A stretch of DNA of 64,000 nt from Akkermansiaceae bacterium UBA7890 (GCA_002501065.1 DLRK01000102.1:1-64000); one strand, 5' to 3'. Counted from the stretch's first letter, positions 1-8,684 are shown. The notes: a model not told the origin generated them from the letters alone. A program made the numbers and translations.

Positions 1-126
1 CTTGACGGCGACCACCGAGGGTTCACGCAGGACGATTCCGTGGTCCTTGATGTTGACCAGGGTGTTGGCAGTCCCCAGATCTATACCGAGGTCTTGCGAG
101 AGGATTCCGAAGAGTTTCGCGAACAT
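1..126 (-). CDS. mreB: Rod shape-determining protein MreB, N-terminal part
   Basis: Only the first 42 codons are in the window; the gene runs off the left edge. MreB is the actin-like ATPase that polymerises under the inner membrane and guides lateral wall synthesis. The visible N-terminus has the MreB pattern: a short amphipathic start (MFAKLFGIL), then the first phosphate-binding loop [10 protein letters not shown], then [10 protein letters not shown]. The ATG is at 126. parA lies upstream on the same strand, 327 bases away. Assignment by family motif is secure despite the truncation; nothing can be said about the rest of the protein or about mreCD. Confidence 0.93.
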   Translation of the reverse strand, partial: MFAKLFGILSQDLGIDLGTANTLVNIKDHGIVLREPSVVAVK

Positions 127-453
127 GCGGATTAGCGAGAAGGTTTGGAAAGCTGAAATGTTTTTAGCTGCCCGAATCAGCGGTGCAAGCCTTCCCTCAG
201 GCATTACGCTCAACCCGGAAGAAATTTTCGCAAGGGGCACAAGAGCAGGGGAACCATCCCAGGGCAGAAGGGGCGCCCCTGGGGGGAGGGGGAAGCTTCT
301 TCCCGTGAGCAATCTTCAAGCGCCCCCTGCGTCAGAATGGGACTGGCTTGAAACGGAAAGGCGAAGTTATTCACAGAGTCACGACACGGATCTTCCGTAA
401 GAATACACGGAACCCGCTCTCCTTCAGGCCTCGCGCAAGATCCTGTCAGGACC
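127..453. other. Intergenic region between parA and mreB
   Basis: 327 bases without a supported gene. It must contain the mreB leader and probably its promoter, since mreB is read right to left from 126. I see GC-rich runs around 270-300 and no convincing hairpin plus T-run, tRNA or small open frame. An open plus-strand frame across it is the antisense shadow of mreB. Confidence 0.5.
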
Positions 454-1251
454 TCACGCGGCTACGGGCGCCGGCCTGACTTTATGCCGACGCAGGAACT
501 CCTTGGCGGCAGCGTCGTAGGACTCACTGCCCGTCCCGTGAGGATCCCACTCAAAAATGGTCTTGCCATGGCTGGGCGCTTCACCAAGTCGGATGGTTCG
601 TGGGATCACGCTGCGGTAAAGCCACTCAGGAAAATAGTTCTTCACCTCCTGGACGACCTTGCGGGACAGATTGGTGCGACCGTCGTACATGGTCATGAGG
701 ATTCCCTCGATCTTCAGGCGTGGATTGACTCCTGAATCGCGAACCTGGTCGATGACGTGGAGAATCTTGGAGAGTCCCTCCAGGCCGAACCACTCGCACT
801 GGAGGGGCACCAGCACTTCGTCGGCTGCGGAGAGAGCAGAAGTCATCAGGACACCGAGGGAAGGGGGCGTATCGAGGATGCAGAAGTCAAATTTGCGGCG
901 TTTTTTGGCTTGGCGAAGGATTCCCTGCAGGATGAGGAGGTGGTCTTCCATGCGAGCCAGCTCAATCTCCACACCGGCCAGATTCATTTCCGACGGGATA
1001 ATCGAGAGATTTGGGCGGGGTGTTTCCTGAATTTTGGATTCGAGGGTACTGTTACCGAGCAAAACACTGTAAATACTGCCATTTTCGGCCTTTTCAGGGT
1101 CGACGCCGAGGCCGCTGGTGGCGTTGGCCTGAGGATCAAGATCCACCAGAAGGATCCGCTGGCCGCGGCGGGCAAGGGCGGAAGAGAGATTGACGGCGGT
1201 GGTCGTTTTCCCGACGCCGCCTTTCTGGTTCGCTATCGCAATGACCTTCAT
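454..1251 (-). CDS. parA: ParA/Soj-type chromosome-partitioning ATPase
   Basis: 265 residues, the usual length for chromosomal ParA/Soj. It is a cytosolic Walker-type ATPase that binds DNA non-specifically in the ATP state and is stimulated by ParB to move replicated origins apart. Visible motifs: deviant Walker A KGGVGKTT at residues 10-17 (both signature lysines present), D37/D39 in LLVDLDPQ, and Walker B LDTPPSLG around 126-133. The start is the ATG at 1251. No parB or parS-like site is seen in the window; the next gene downstream is mreB. A plasmid or capsule-type ParA paralogue is possible, but length and sequence fit the chromosomal type best. Confidence 0.93.
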   Translation of the reverse strand: MKVIAIANQKGGVGKTTTAVNLSSALARRGQRILLVDLDPQANATSGLGVDPEKAENGSIYSVLLGNSTLESKIQETPRPNLSIIPSEMNLAGVEIELARMEDHLLILQGILRQAKKRRKFDFCILDTPPSLGVLMTSALSAADEVLVPLQCEWFGLEGLSKILHVIDQVRDSGVNPRLKIEGILMTMYDGRTNLSRKVVQEVKNYFPEWLYRSVIPRTIRLGEAPSHGKTIFEWDPHGTGSESYDAAAKEFLRRHKVRPAPVAA

Positions 1252-1613
1252 GGACCAAATCGTTCACCCGCCGCAGGATGCGCGACTGGGGAGTCACAGG
1301 AGATTCTCCCAAGGTGCTGCCAATAGCGAACTGGAAATGGAAAAAGGCGGAAGGCCTCAAGGCCGCGCTTCCCGGAAGGAGTCACGGGCCGGTTTGTCCG
1401 GTCCGCCTCCAGGGCCAAGGCAGGCCGGTCCGTCTGGAGTCTGACCAGGAACGATCTCCTTGGTTCTTGGAGGCTTGGGCCAAATCGCTGCAATCCAGGC
1501 ACATCTTTATAACTTCACACAATATATGTAATGCGGATTCCTCTAATGAGTCGCTGTGCCCTTCCGCAATCCGAAAAATCCCGGGGATTTCCCCCTACGG
1601 GGCGTCGAAAAGC
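1252..1613. other. Intergenic region upstream of parA
   Basis: 362 bases between parA (minus, start 1251) and the SHD1/WG gene (minus, stop 1614). It should hold the parA promoter. An AT-rich patch at about 1507-1532 is the only promoter-like composition. A short imperfect palindrome around 1583-1597 (AAATCCCGGGG-type) is too small to interpret. No RNA gene or small coding frame is supported. Confidence 0.45.
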
Positions 1614-3002
1614 CTACTCGTCGGGGACGGCCTCATTCTCTTTGGCCGGAGGTTCGGGGGCTTCCTTCTCCTCGGGCACCGCAATCTCCTGCAGCTGGGC
1701 CTTCCAGATCAGCTCCCCGGCCAGATTGATGACGGCCCGTTCATAGATTTGTGCGAGAGAAACATGAGCGTAGCCGCCCTTGAAGGGCTCGGCCCGTGAA
1801 AAGTTCGTAGGAATGATCAGTTCACCGTTCCTGGAAAGGTAGCCGAAATTCTGAGTCTTGAGATCACGTACCACCGCAAGTCCGTTGAAAAATCCGCGGT
1901 CGACGTAATACTCGTCCGGCACGTCTGCGATGAATTCGCCCGTCGACCGGCGCAGGATACCGAATCGGGGTTTGCCTGGAATGCGCCTCGTGCGCCTGGC
2001 CACTACCGCGTCGCTCCCGGAGTTTTCATAGCGTCGTTCGATCTGCCACTCCCCTTTTTCCTCCATAAGCCATTCTCCGTCCCGGTTCATGAGGCGCCCA
2101 TCCACCACGGCGGCTCCATCGATGAATTTCCCGACCCGGCGGAATGGTCCCTCCGCAATCACTTCGGCGTCTGTATTGATAATGGCCCACTCCGTGGAAC
2201 GGATATCAAGAGCCACTCCGGTGCGACCCTCGGAAAAATCGTTCACGACCAGGCCCTCGAAGGCATGAAGAAGATTTCCCTGGTAATCGATGAGAGTCCA
2301 GGTGCCGTTTCCCTGCCCGTTTCCGCCGGGTCGATCGGCGCTCTCAAGATTGACCCAGGCCCGTTCACTGTTGAACGGGCGCCCTCCGGCGAATCTGGTC
2401 TTGATGAAGGGTTTACCGTCCTTGCGAAGATATTGCACGTAGGCAGCGTCACCCGTTCCATAACGCGCCAGAAAGACGGGAGCATCAGAGCCGGCCTCCA
2501 GTTCAGGAGGCCCCACCCGGGAAACGCCAAACATCGCCATTCCCTTTGCATCGAGAACCCCCAGATGCGGTCCCTCAACCACCGCATACTGCCAGAGGCC
2601 GCTGGCGAAGCCGTCGTCGTGGATCTTCTTGATGGATCGGCGGAAGGCTCGTTGACCGGTGACATTGATGAAATAGGATTCATCACGCTGGAGTTTTTCA
2701 TTCCATTCCTTCACGGCCACAAGCGCCTGTTCCGGTAGCACGATGGGCGTCAGTTTGGCCGCAGGATGAGCTGCAATGTAGTCCTGGTCTGGCTTGCTCA
2801 GACGCTCAAGGGTCACGGTGACCATTTTGCCGCTCTCCATCCGGAGGTTCACCTTGGATTTGCCGCTGAGACTGAGTAACTCTGCGGTGATCTTGCGCCC
2901 CTTGACGTCAGTGAACTCCCGAAGGTCCGCCTGAAGACCGGGACTTCCCGTCAGGGTGGCGACCAGGCTGAGAAGCGCGATGAGACGAGCCGAAGTTTTC
3001 AC
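1614..3002 (-). CDS. Exported SHD1-domain protein with WG-type repeats
   Basis: 462 residues with a GTG start at 3002. A signal peptide covers about residues 1-25 (ends GSPGLQA). It is followed by an SLA1 homology domain 1-like module (REFTDVKGRKITAEL...VTVTLERLSKPDQDYI, about 28-85), a small beta-barrel fold common in exported Verrucomicrobia and Planctomycetes proteins. The remainder (about 110-430) shows WG/KWG-like repeats: recurring units with G-x-W/F-x-x-I/V-D/N and F-x-x-G-x-A/V steps, such as DGEWLMEEKG, EGRTGVALDI and GFFNGLAVVRD. A charged low-complexity tail (EEKEAPEPPAKENEAVPDE) ends it. WG repeats form beta-solenoid or propeller-like scaffolds without known enzymatic activity. 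Function unknown; likely a periplasmic binding or structural protein. Confidence 0.8.
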   Translation of the reverse strand: MKTSARLIALLSLVATLTGSPGLQADLREFTDVKGRKITAELLSLSGKSKVNLRMESGKMVTVTLERLSKPDQDYIAAHPAAKLTPIVLPEQALVAVKEWNEKLQRDESYFINVTGQRAFRRSIKKIHDDGFASGLWQYAVVEGPHLGVLDAKGMAMFGVSRVGPPELEAGSDAPVFLARYGTGDAAYVQYLRKDGKPFIKTRFAGGRPFNSERAWVNLESADRPGGNGQGNGTWTLIDYQGNLLHAFEGLVVNDFSEGRTGVALDIRSTEWAIINTDAEVIAEGPFRRVGKFIDGAAVVDGRLMNRDGEWLMEEKGEWQIERRYENSGSDAVVARRTRRIPGKPRFGILRRSTGEFIADVPDEYYVDRGFFNGLAVVRDLKTQNFGYLSRNGELIIPTNFSRAEPFKGGYAHVSLAQIYERAVINLAGELIWKAQLQEIAVPEEKEAPEPPAKENEAVPDE

Positions 3003-3062
3003 GCTCCGATAGGACTCAAAGGAATCGAGAGAGGCAAGTCATTCTCCTGCCGATTGGAGAAC

Positions 3063-3392
3063 TCAATCCTCCAACATGCGTGCGAGGGCTGCCATTCCCG
3101 TCATGCCCTCCTTAATCCCAAGGGTCCGGGCTGTTTCACTGACCCGGACGATGGAAGCGCCATACAGGTCCTCCGGTTCAAGGAGCGGTTGCTCAGGGGT
3201 GCCCTTGGCGAGCGCAAATGCCATGCCGAATTCATTGGCACAGGCGATGTCATAAATACCGCATCCCACCACACCCCGGGACGTGTGGATCGCGCAGTAT
3301 TGCCCCCCTTCCCAACGATAGGAGGATCCCACCGCCTTGCCGTGCGGAGTCTCAACCACCCGCTGGGTGGCCTCAGGTAATCCTTCGCTCAT
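3063..3392 (-). CDS. DUF1805-like small protein at the end of the PDH operon
   Basis: 109 residues, ATG at 3392. It lies 15 bases downstream of the E2 gene and is probably co-transcribed with it. The core GGQYCAIHTSRGVVGCGIYD followed by IACANEFGMAFALAKGTP resembles DUF1805, a small alpha/beta family (YunC-like) of unknown role. C-terminal residues 70-109 are helical. No signal peptide or membrane segment. There is no experimental function to transfer, and the association with a 2-oxoacid dehydrogenase operon is the only clue. The family call is from motif memory, so moderate confidence; the gene itself is well supported by spacing and coding pattern. Confidence 0.65.
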   Translation of the reverse strand: MSEGLPEATQRVVETPHGKAVGSSYRWEGGQYCAIHTSRGVVGCGIYDIACANEFGMAFALAKGTPEQPLLEPEDLYGASIVRVSETARTLGIKEGMTGMAALARMLED

Positions 3393-3407
3393 TGGGTGAT
3401 CGTCCGG

Positions 3408-4631
3408 TCAGAGAGTTTCCGGTTTCTGGAGAAGTTCGTTCAAACGATTGAGTAACATGCCGGCTCCGCCACCATCTACCACCCGGTGATCGAAGGTCAG
3501 GATGAGATCTGCTTCGGTAACAGGGATAAAACGTTCCTCCTGCTGAGACCAGATCGGCTTCTTCACCCCGGCCCCGATTCCCAGAATGAGAGTTTCGCTG
3601 GGCAGAGGGATGGGCGTGCCCCACATCAGACCGAAGGTTCCGAAGTTGGTGACCGTTGCGATTCCACCGCCGGTGTTCTCCTCCGGAACCCGCCGGTCGC
3701 GTGCCTTTCGTACCAGGTCGAGGTATTCCTCCATCAATTCTTCAACCGTGCGGGTGTCGACCTTGCGAAGAACCGGAACCAGGACTCCGTCCTCTACCTG
3801 TACAGCCACTCCGATGTCGAAGGTCCGCGGAGGGACGATCTTCTCGCCGATAAGATAACCTGCGGAGGCCGGTTGCTCCGCCAGTGCCTTGCCAAAGGCC
3901 CGCAGCAGGAAAATCGTCAGTGGCGGTTTGGGGTCGAGACTGCGGCGATAAGCAAGCAGGTTCTCGAGTGCGACCTGACGACCTACCGAGGCCAGCGGTC
4001 GGGTCCAGCTCCGCCGCATGGAGTCGGCAACTGACAGGCGCATGGGCGAAGCCTGGCTGCAGGGCCAGGTCGAGACGTATTCCAGAAACTGCTCAAGATC
4101 CTCCACGGTGACCCGGCCACCCGAACCGCTTCCCACGATGGCAGAAATGTCCGCAGCCCGTAGTCCGAGTTCGTCCATGCGGGCCTTCATGCGGGGAGAA
4201 AGATAGTGGGCCCCTTTCATGCCGGCTGGAACGGACAGGCCCCTGATACTGGGCTCCACCTTGCGAGGTTCGCGGGCCCCGCCCCCGGGAGTAGCGAAGT
4301 GTGCTCCTTCCTCCTGCTCGGGCAGGCAGGAGGCTTTGGAAAATTCCTTCGTTCCCGTCGCCTGAACTCCGGTTCGGATCGCCTCCTCCTCCGTGACTTC
4401 GAGCAGGCCGAGAACGGTTCCCACGGGATAGCTTACGCCCTCTTCGACAAGGAGTTCACGCACAGTGCCACCACACAGGGTGGTGACATCCATGGTGGCC
4501 TTGTTGGTCTCTACCTCAATGACTTCCTGGTCCGCCACCACTTCATCGCCCACGGCCACGTTGAGGCGGATGATGATGGCCTCCGCGATTGATTCGCCGA
4601 GTTGCGGCATCAGAATGGGTACTTCCGGCAT
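3408..4631 (-). CDS. Dihydrolipoamide acetyltransferase (E2) of a pyruvate dehydrogenase-type complex
   Basis: 407 residues, ATG at 4631. E2 forms the core of the complex, moving acetyl groups from the E1 thiamine site through lipoate to CoA. One N-terminal lipoyl domain (about 1-80) carries the lipoylated lysine K44 in ETNKATMD. A peripheral-subunit-binding domain at about 141-180 starts HYLSPRMKARM. The catalytic chloramphenicol-acetyltransferase-like domain (about 195-407) ends with the signature DHRVVDG (D381-H382...D386). A Gly/Ala/Pro-rich linker joins the first two domains. Third gene of the operon E1 alpha, E1 beta, E2, with an 18-base gap from E1 beta. The acyl substrate (pyruvate versus branched-chain 2-oxoacid or acetoin) cannot be decided from sequence alone. 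Confidence 0.92.
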   Translation of the reverse strand: MPEVPILMPQLGESIAEAIIIRLNVAVGDEVVADQEVIEVETNKATMDVTTLCGGTVRELLVEEGVSYPVGTVLGLLEVTEEEAIRTGVQATGTKEFSKASCLPEQEEGAHFATPGGGAREPRKVEPSIRGLSVPAGMKGAHYLSPRMKARMDELGLRAADISAIVGSGSGGRVTVEDLEQFLEYVSTWPCSQASPMRLSVADSMRRSWTRPLASVGRQVALENLLAYRRSLDPKPPLTIFLLRAFGKALAEQPASAGYLIGEKIVPPRTFDIGVAVQVEDGVLVPVLRKVDTRTVEELMEEYLDLVRKARDRRVPEENTGGGIATVTNFGTFGLMWGTPIPLPSETLILGIGAGVKKPIWSQQEERFIPVTEADLILTFDHRVVDGGGAGMLLNRLNELLQKPETL

Positions 4632-4649
4632 GGTCTCAAACAGTTGATA

Positions 4650-5624
4650 CTAGAATTGGAGCAGGTTTCGGATCGCAGCCGAAATGGACTCCAGGGTAGG
4701 TCGATGGGCTTCCCAGAGATTGGGATGATAGGGAACCGGGGTGTCGCGGGAATTCAGGCGTTGAGGGGGCGCATCGAGGAGATGAAATCCATCGTTGGTC
4801 ACCCGGGAAACGATCTCGGCGGTGACTCCACCCCAGGGAAAGGCTTCGCCCACTGCCAGGAGTCGGCCGGTTCGGGCCACGGAGGCCATCACGGTGTCGG
4901 TGTCGAGGGGTTTCACACTGCGCAGATCCACCACCTCGATTTCCCAGCCCTCCTCTGCCAGAAGGTCTGCGGCACGGAGGGCTTCGTGCACCATGGCGCT
5001 GTAGGCCACTACTGAGGCATGTTTGCCAGTGCGCACAATCCGGGCCTGCCCGATGGGAAGGTGCTCCTCATCGTCCTTCAGTTGGTCGGATTTCAGCCAA
5101 CGGTAGAGAAACTTGTGTTCGCAATAGAGGACGGGATCGTCGAGAGCCACCGCGTCGATCAGCATCGAGTAGGCATCGGTCACCGTGGCGGGCGTCACGA
5201 CGACCAGTCCGGGATAATAGGCATAGATGCTCTCCATCATCTGGCTGTGGAAGGGACCCGAGCCCGGGGTGCCGCCGGAGGGCAGGCGAACCGTAATGGG
5301 AGCGGGAATGCCGGTGCGGTAGAAGTGGGTTCCGGCCTGGTTGACGATCTGGTTGAAACCCACCGAAGAGAAATCTGCGAACTGCATCTCTATAATGGGG
5401 CGCATCCCTTCGATGGACGCACCAACTGCCAGTCCGATCATGGCGTCCTCGCTGATGGGCGAATCGATGACCCGGTCGGGAAAAAGATCCTTCAAGCCCC
5501 GGGTGGCCTTGAAGGCGCCCCCGAAGTGGCCAACATCCTGTCCGTAGATGAAGACGCGATCATCGGCGGCGAGAAGGTCGTGCTGCGCCTCGCGGATGGC
5601 ATCGATGTAGGTGACTTCTCCCAT
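4650..5624 (-). CDS. pdhB: Pyruvate dehydrogenase E1 component, beta subunit
   Basis: 324 residues, the standard E1 beta length. With E1 alpha it makes the alpha2beta2 thiamine-diphosphate decarboxylase of the pyruvate (or related 2-oxoacid) dehydrogenase complex. It shows the N-terminal E1 beta pattern (TYIDAIREAQHDLL, then IYGQDVGHFGGAF), the cofactor-pocket region PIIEMQFADF, and the C-terminal transketolase-like domain (DLRSVKPLDTDTV). Its ATG at 5624 overlaps the stop of E1 alpha as TAATG, a sign of translational coupling. The gene symbol is by family; acoB-like activity is the main alternative. Confidence 0.92.
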   Translation of the reverse strand: MGEVTYIDAIREAQHDLLAADDRVFIYGQDVGHFGGAFKATRGLKDLFPDRVIDSPISEDAMIGLAVGASIEGMRPIIEMQFADFSSVGFNQIVNQAGTHFYRTGIPAPITVRLPSGGTPGSGPFHSQMMESIYAYYPGLVVVTPATVTDAYSMLIDAVALDDPVLYCEHKFLYRWLKSDQLKDDEEHLPIGQARIVRTGKHASVVAYSAMVHEALRAADLLAEEGWEIEVVDLRSVKPLDTDTVMASVARTGRLLAVGEAFPWGGVTAEIVSRVTNDGFHLLDAPPQRLNSRDTPVPYHPNLWEAHRPTLESISAAIRNLLQF

Positions 5625-6736
5625 TACGATTCTTCAGCGAGTTCAGACGAGGCATAAACAATCCAGTCATCCTTGAACGGATCCGGAGCCTCTTCCTGCT
5701 GGGCAAGGGCCACGGCGGCCTGCACTTCCTCAGCGGCCTCAGTCTTCCAGGCCTCGATTTCAGGTTCGGTGAGAAATCCCGCCGCGAGCAGTTGCTGCTC
5801 CGCGACCGCCATGCAATCCCGTCCCAGGGGTGAGTTCTTCAGGCTCTCGGGGACATAGGATGCGTCGTCGTGCTCACCATGTCCACTCAGACGGAGCAGG
5901 TTAGCTACCACGAGTTGCGGTCCCCCACCCCCTCGGGCGTCAGCCACCGCCTTGGAAACCACCTCCAGCGAGGCCAGGAGATCGGTGCCATCCACTTCGT
6001 GTCCCGCGATTCCGTAACCAAGGGCGCGGTCCACCAGCGATCGGCAGGCGAATTGACGGTCGGTCGGAGTGGAGTAAGCGAACTGGTTGTTGGCCAGGAT
6101 CACCACCAGGGGCAGGTTCTCCACCGCGGCGAGATTCATGGCCTCGTGAAAGGACCCGGTGGAACTGGCTCCGTCACCGACACTGGCGGCCCCCACTATT
6201 CCGTCGAGTCGGCCCTGGAGCCTTCGGGCAAACAGCATCCCGGCCACTACGGAGATCATCGCGCCCAGGTGACTGATCATTGCGGGAAAACCTTCTGTCG
6301 GGTGTCCGCGGTGAATGTTTCCATCCCGGCCTCGCGACGGCCCCTGGACCGAACCGAGATAGGAGCGGGTGGCATCCAGCATTGGTTCACCAAAGGCGGT
6401 GCGCCCGCCCTGATCCCGGATCAAAGCCCCAAAGATGTCGTGATTCCAGGTAAGGCATGAACCGATGGAGGCGCTCACGGCTTCCTGCCCGGGGCCAATG
6501 TAGACCCCGCCGACGATCTTGCCTGCCTTGTAGAGGCTGGCCAATTTCGACTCAAGGGTTCGGGCCGTCACCATGGCGCGAAAGGTTCGCCGAACATGAT
6601 CCTCCCAAGTCTCCGGCGCAGCAGCGACTCTGGATTCCCTATCAACCTGAGGCACGCCGCACTCTAAGGGGCGTGGGTGCGAGTTCGCAACGTGTTTTCC
6701 CTCATGCGCCGGGACGACTGGAAATTCCCATTGCAT
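5624..6736 (-). CDS. pdhA: Pyruvate dehydrogenase E1 component, alpha subunit
   Basis: First gene of the PDH-type operon. The protein binds thiamine diphosphate and Mg2+ through the motif GDGASSTGSFHEAMNLAA...LANNQFAYST (GDG about 25-30 residues before the final Asn pair). It also shows the usual YKAGKIVGGVYIGPGQEA entry and the phosphorylation-loop-like HGEHDDASY segment. The start is uncertain. An open frame reaches 6781, overlapping the divergent gene at 6776. I chose the ATG at 6736; a GTG at 6655 is closer to where family similarity begins. No dihydrolipoamide dehydrogenase (E3) gene is in the operon, so E3 must come from elsewhere. Confidence 0.9.
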   Translation of the reverse strand: MQWEFPVVPAHEGKHVANSHPRPLECGVPQVDRESRVAAAPETWEDHVRRTFRAMVTARTLESKLASLYKAGKIVGGVYIGPGQEAVSASIGSCLTWNHDIFGALIRDQGGRTAFGEPMLDATRSYLGSVQGPSRGRDGNIHRGHPTEGFPAMISHLGAMISVVAGMLFARRLQGRLDGIVGAASVGDGASSTGSFHEAMNLAAVENLPLVVILANNQFAYSTPTDRQFACRSLVDRALGYGIAGHEVDGTDLLASLEVVSKAVADARGGGGPQLVVANLLRLSGHGEHDDASYVPESLKNSPLGRDCMAVAEQQLLAAGFLTEPEIEAWKTEAAEEVQAAVALAQQEEAPDPFKDDWIVYASSELAEES

Positions 6737-6775
6737 GCTCCGGTGCCATCCACCTAAAACCCCTCCGGATTTCGT

Positions 6776-7681
6776 ATGCACAAACCTACTCTACTTGTTC
6801 TGGCCGCCGGCCTGGGAAGCCGTTATGGCGGCTTGAAGCAGATCGATCCCATGGGACCCCATGGGGAGACTATCCTGGACTACTCGCTTTACGATGCCAT
6901 TCACTGCGGTTTTGAGAGGGTGGTCTTTGTGATTCGGGAGGAATTCGCGGAGGCCTTCCAGGCGAGCGTGGGGGCCCGACTCAAGGATCGAATCGAGGTT
7001 GCCTATGCCTTTCAACGTCTGGACGATCTGCCGGGGGACTTTCGGGTTCCGGAGGAACGAACAAAGCCGTGGGGCACCGCGCATGCTGTTTATTCCGCTC
7101 GTCATGAAGTAAGCGACCCCTTCGTCGCCATTAATGCCGACGACTTTTACGGTCGGGACGCCTATGCTCAGGCAGCCACCTTCCTCGCCGATACGGCGCC
7201 TGGTTCCAGTTGCTATTGTCTGGTGGGATACCATTTGGACAACACCCTGTCGGAACATGGCGGGGTGAACCGTGGAGTGACTTCCCACGCAGACGGACTC
7301 CTGAAGGATGTGGAGGAAATCGTGCGGATCACACGCCGGGAGGATGGACGGGTGCTGGGCTCTGCGGCAGACGGTTCGGAGCGTGAACTCGCAGAAGACG
7401 TTCTGGTCTCGATGAACTTCTGGGGCTTCACCCCGGTTTTCTTCACTCAACTCGAAGAGAAGCTTCGAACCTTCCTGGGCAGCTGCGAGAATCCCACCAC
7501 GGGAGAGTGCCATATCCCGACGGTGGTAGATCTGCTCCTCAAGAACGAAGAGGCTTCCTGTCGGGTTCTCGCATCGGGAGGTTCATGGTTCGGCGTGACC
7601 CACCGGGAGGATAAGCCCGTGGTGATGGAGACTATCAGGAAACTGGTGGATGCAGGTGACTACCCCTCCCCTCTCGGCTAG
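6776..7681 (+). CDS. Sugar nucleotidyltransferase-family protein
   Basis: 301 residues, ATG at 6776, divergent from the PDH operon. The N-terminus VLAAGLGSRYGGLKQ is the nucleotidyltransferase signature (GxGxR plus a downstream Lys) found in NDP-sugar pyrophosphorylases. A nucleotide/metal Asp pair follows in FVAINADDFYGRDAY. Length and a single Rossmann-like GT-A domain fit this group, with no left-handed helix or acyltransferase extension. Substrate unknown: UDP- or GDP-sugars and choline-phosphate-type nucleotidyl transfer all remain possible. Convergent with the regulator at 7834-8583; a hairpin terminator separates them. Confidence 0.82.
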   Translation: MHKPTLLVLAAGLGSRYGGLKQIDPMGPHGETILDYSLYDAIHCGFERVVFVIREEFAEAFQASVGARLKDRIEVAYAFQRLDDLPGDFRVPEERTKPWGTAHAVYSARHEVSDPFVAINADDFYGRDAYAQAATFLADTAPGSSCYCLVGYHLDNTLSEHGGVNRGVTSHADGLLKDVEEIVRITRREDGRVLGSAADGSERELAEDVLVSMNFWGFTPVFFTQLEEKLRTFLGSCENPTTGECHIPTVVDLLLKNEEASCRVLASGGSWFGVTHREDKPVVMETIRKLVDAGDYPSPLG

Positions 7682-7778
7682 CAATTTCCAACCACGGCAG
7701 GGATTTCTCTGTATGTGAGAGCAGCGCGCAATTCGCGGGAATTGCAGGCACGACGGGAGGGTGCTGGAGCCTGCGCAG

Positions 7779-7808
7779 CAAAAACCCCGGACGGTTCCGT
7801 CCGGGGTT
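7779..7808 (-). terminator. Rho-independent terminator of the ArsR/SufR-like regulator
   Basis: Perfect 12-base inverted repeat AACCCCGGACGG / CCGTCCGGGGTT at 7783-7808 with a two-base centre (about 11 bp with a 4-base loop in practice). On the minus strand it is followed by a T-run (complement of the A-run at 7780-7784). It therefore fits termination of the regulator gene, which ends at 7834. It could also act in part on the convergent gene ending at 7681, though no T-run follows on that strand. Confidence 0.8.
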
Positions 7809-7833
7809 CGAAGAATATGGAGAGCGCCGGTTC

Positions 7834-8583
7834 CTACATCTCAAGAACGGTCGGCACTTTGCCGGGATTCACGCCCGTGCGAGGGTTGACATCGGTCTGG
7901 ACGCCGTTGAAGACGCCCCGCTCAGCCGGGGAACCGAGCGAAGAGAGGTCATAAACAATCAGTTCGCGGCCCTTGCCCGCATCGACGCTCTTACGAGCCA
8001 GGCGCGTTCCCAGGAGTTGCTCCATCATCTGCACCTCCATGCGAATCGCACTGGGATAGGCTTCATAGATTGCCGCCATAGGATGATGGTATTCCTCGAT
8101 CCGCAGTCCATCCCGCGCTTCGTAGGTGCACTTGCTGAAACATCCTTCCGACTCCCGCAATTCGGCGAGTTTGGTGGCCTTCTCAGCGAGGGAAGCAGCC
8201 CCCTTCATCATCTCACTCCAACGCTGGCGCTGATCTTCGAAGTGGTGGAACAGCATCTTCTCCGGTGCGGATTCACCGTAAAGCTGCTTCACTCCCTGCA
8301 GCAGGTTGAGAGTGAGTGACGCGCCAGCCTGGGGGAATAGATCGTCGCAGGCGTCGGTCAGACGATACAGCTTTTCGGGACGACCTACCTGTGTGCGAGG
8401 AACCCGCCACGTTTTAAGGTAGCCCTTCTTCTCCAGGTTGACGCAGTGTTGCTTGACCCCCATATAGCTCATTTTGAGCTCTTTCGCCAATTCGGAGACG
8501 GCCATTCCATCCGATCGTTTCAGCGTTTCAAGGATCTCGGCGTATGTTGGGCGTGCAATATCACGCAGTGCTTGTGAAAACAT
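7834..8583 (-). CDS. Winged-helix transcriptional regulator, ArsR/SufR-like
   Basis: 249 residues, ATG at 8583. An N-terminal winged helix-turn-helix (about 10-75; SDGMAVSELAKELKMSYMGV then GYLKTWRVPRTQVGRPEKLYRL) matches the COG2345/SufR-like group that often senses Fe-S clusters. The C-terminal region has C-F-S-K-C followed by YHHPMAAIYEAYPSAIRME. It keeps the layout of the SufR cluster domain but not its full Cys set, so cluster binding is doubtful. Divergent from the radical SAM gene at 8696; the 112-base shared region holds GTTAAGA direct repeats that may be its operator. Control of the neighbouring aminomutase is an inference. Confidence 0.82.
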   Translation of the reverse strand: MFSQALRDIARPTYAEILETLKRSDGMAVSELAKELKMSYMGVKQHCVNLEKKGYLKTWRVPRTQVGRPEKLYRLTDACDDLFPQAGASLTLNLLQGVKQLYGESAPEKMLFHHFEDQRQRWSEMMKGAASLAEKATKLAELRESEGCFSKCTYEARDGLRIEEYHHPMAAIYEAYPSAIRMEVQMMEQLLGTRLARKSVDAGKGRELIVYDLSSLGSPAERGVFNGVQTDVNPRTGVNPGKVPTVLEM

Positions 8584-8585
8584 GT

Positions 8586-8624
8586 GTTAAGACTCTATCC
8601 TCCTATAGTTAAGATGCCTTAAAC
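8586..8624. repeat. GTTAAGA direct repeats in a divergent promoter region
   Basis: GTTAAGA occurs at 8586-8592 and again at 8608-8614, 22 bases apart (about two helical turns), with a related CTTAAAC at 8618-8624. The repeats sit just upstream of the regulator start and about 75-110 bases upstream of the aminomutase ATG. Same-face spacing is what a dimeric repressor contacting direct half-sites would use. No footprint knowledge; suggestive only. Confidence 0.35.
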
Positions 8625-8656
8625 GTAAAGTTTTCCGTTTTTTTGTCAACCGACTT

Positions 8657-8684
8657 TTGACAAGACCCGCTTCTCCCGTAAATT
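8657..8684 (+). promoter_or_regulatory. Candidate sigma70 promoter of the aminomutase gene
   Basis: TTGACA at 8657-8662 and TAAATT at 8679-8684 are 16 bases apart. Transcription would begin near 8691, only about five bases before the ATG at 8696, giving an almost leaderless message. No Shine-Dalgarno sequence is visible before that ATG, which agrees with this reading. Confidence 0.5.

Noticed and set aside
1583..1597. Small palindrome upstream of parA as parS
   Set aside because: It does not resemble the conserved 16-base parS consensus (TGTTTCACGTGAAACA type).
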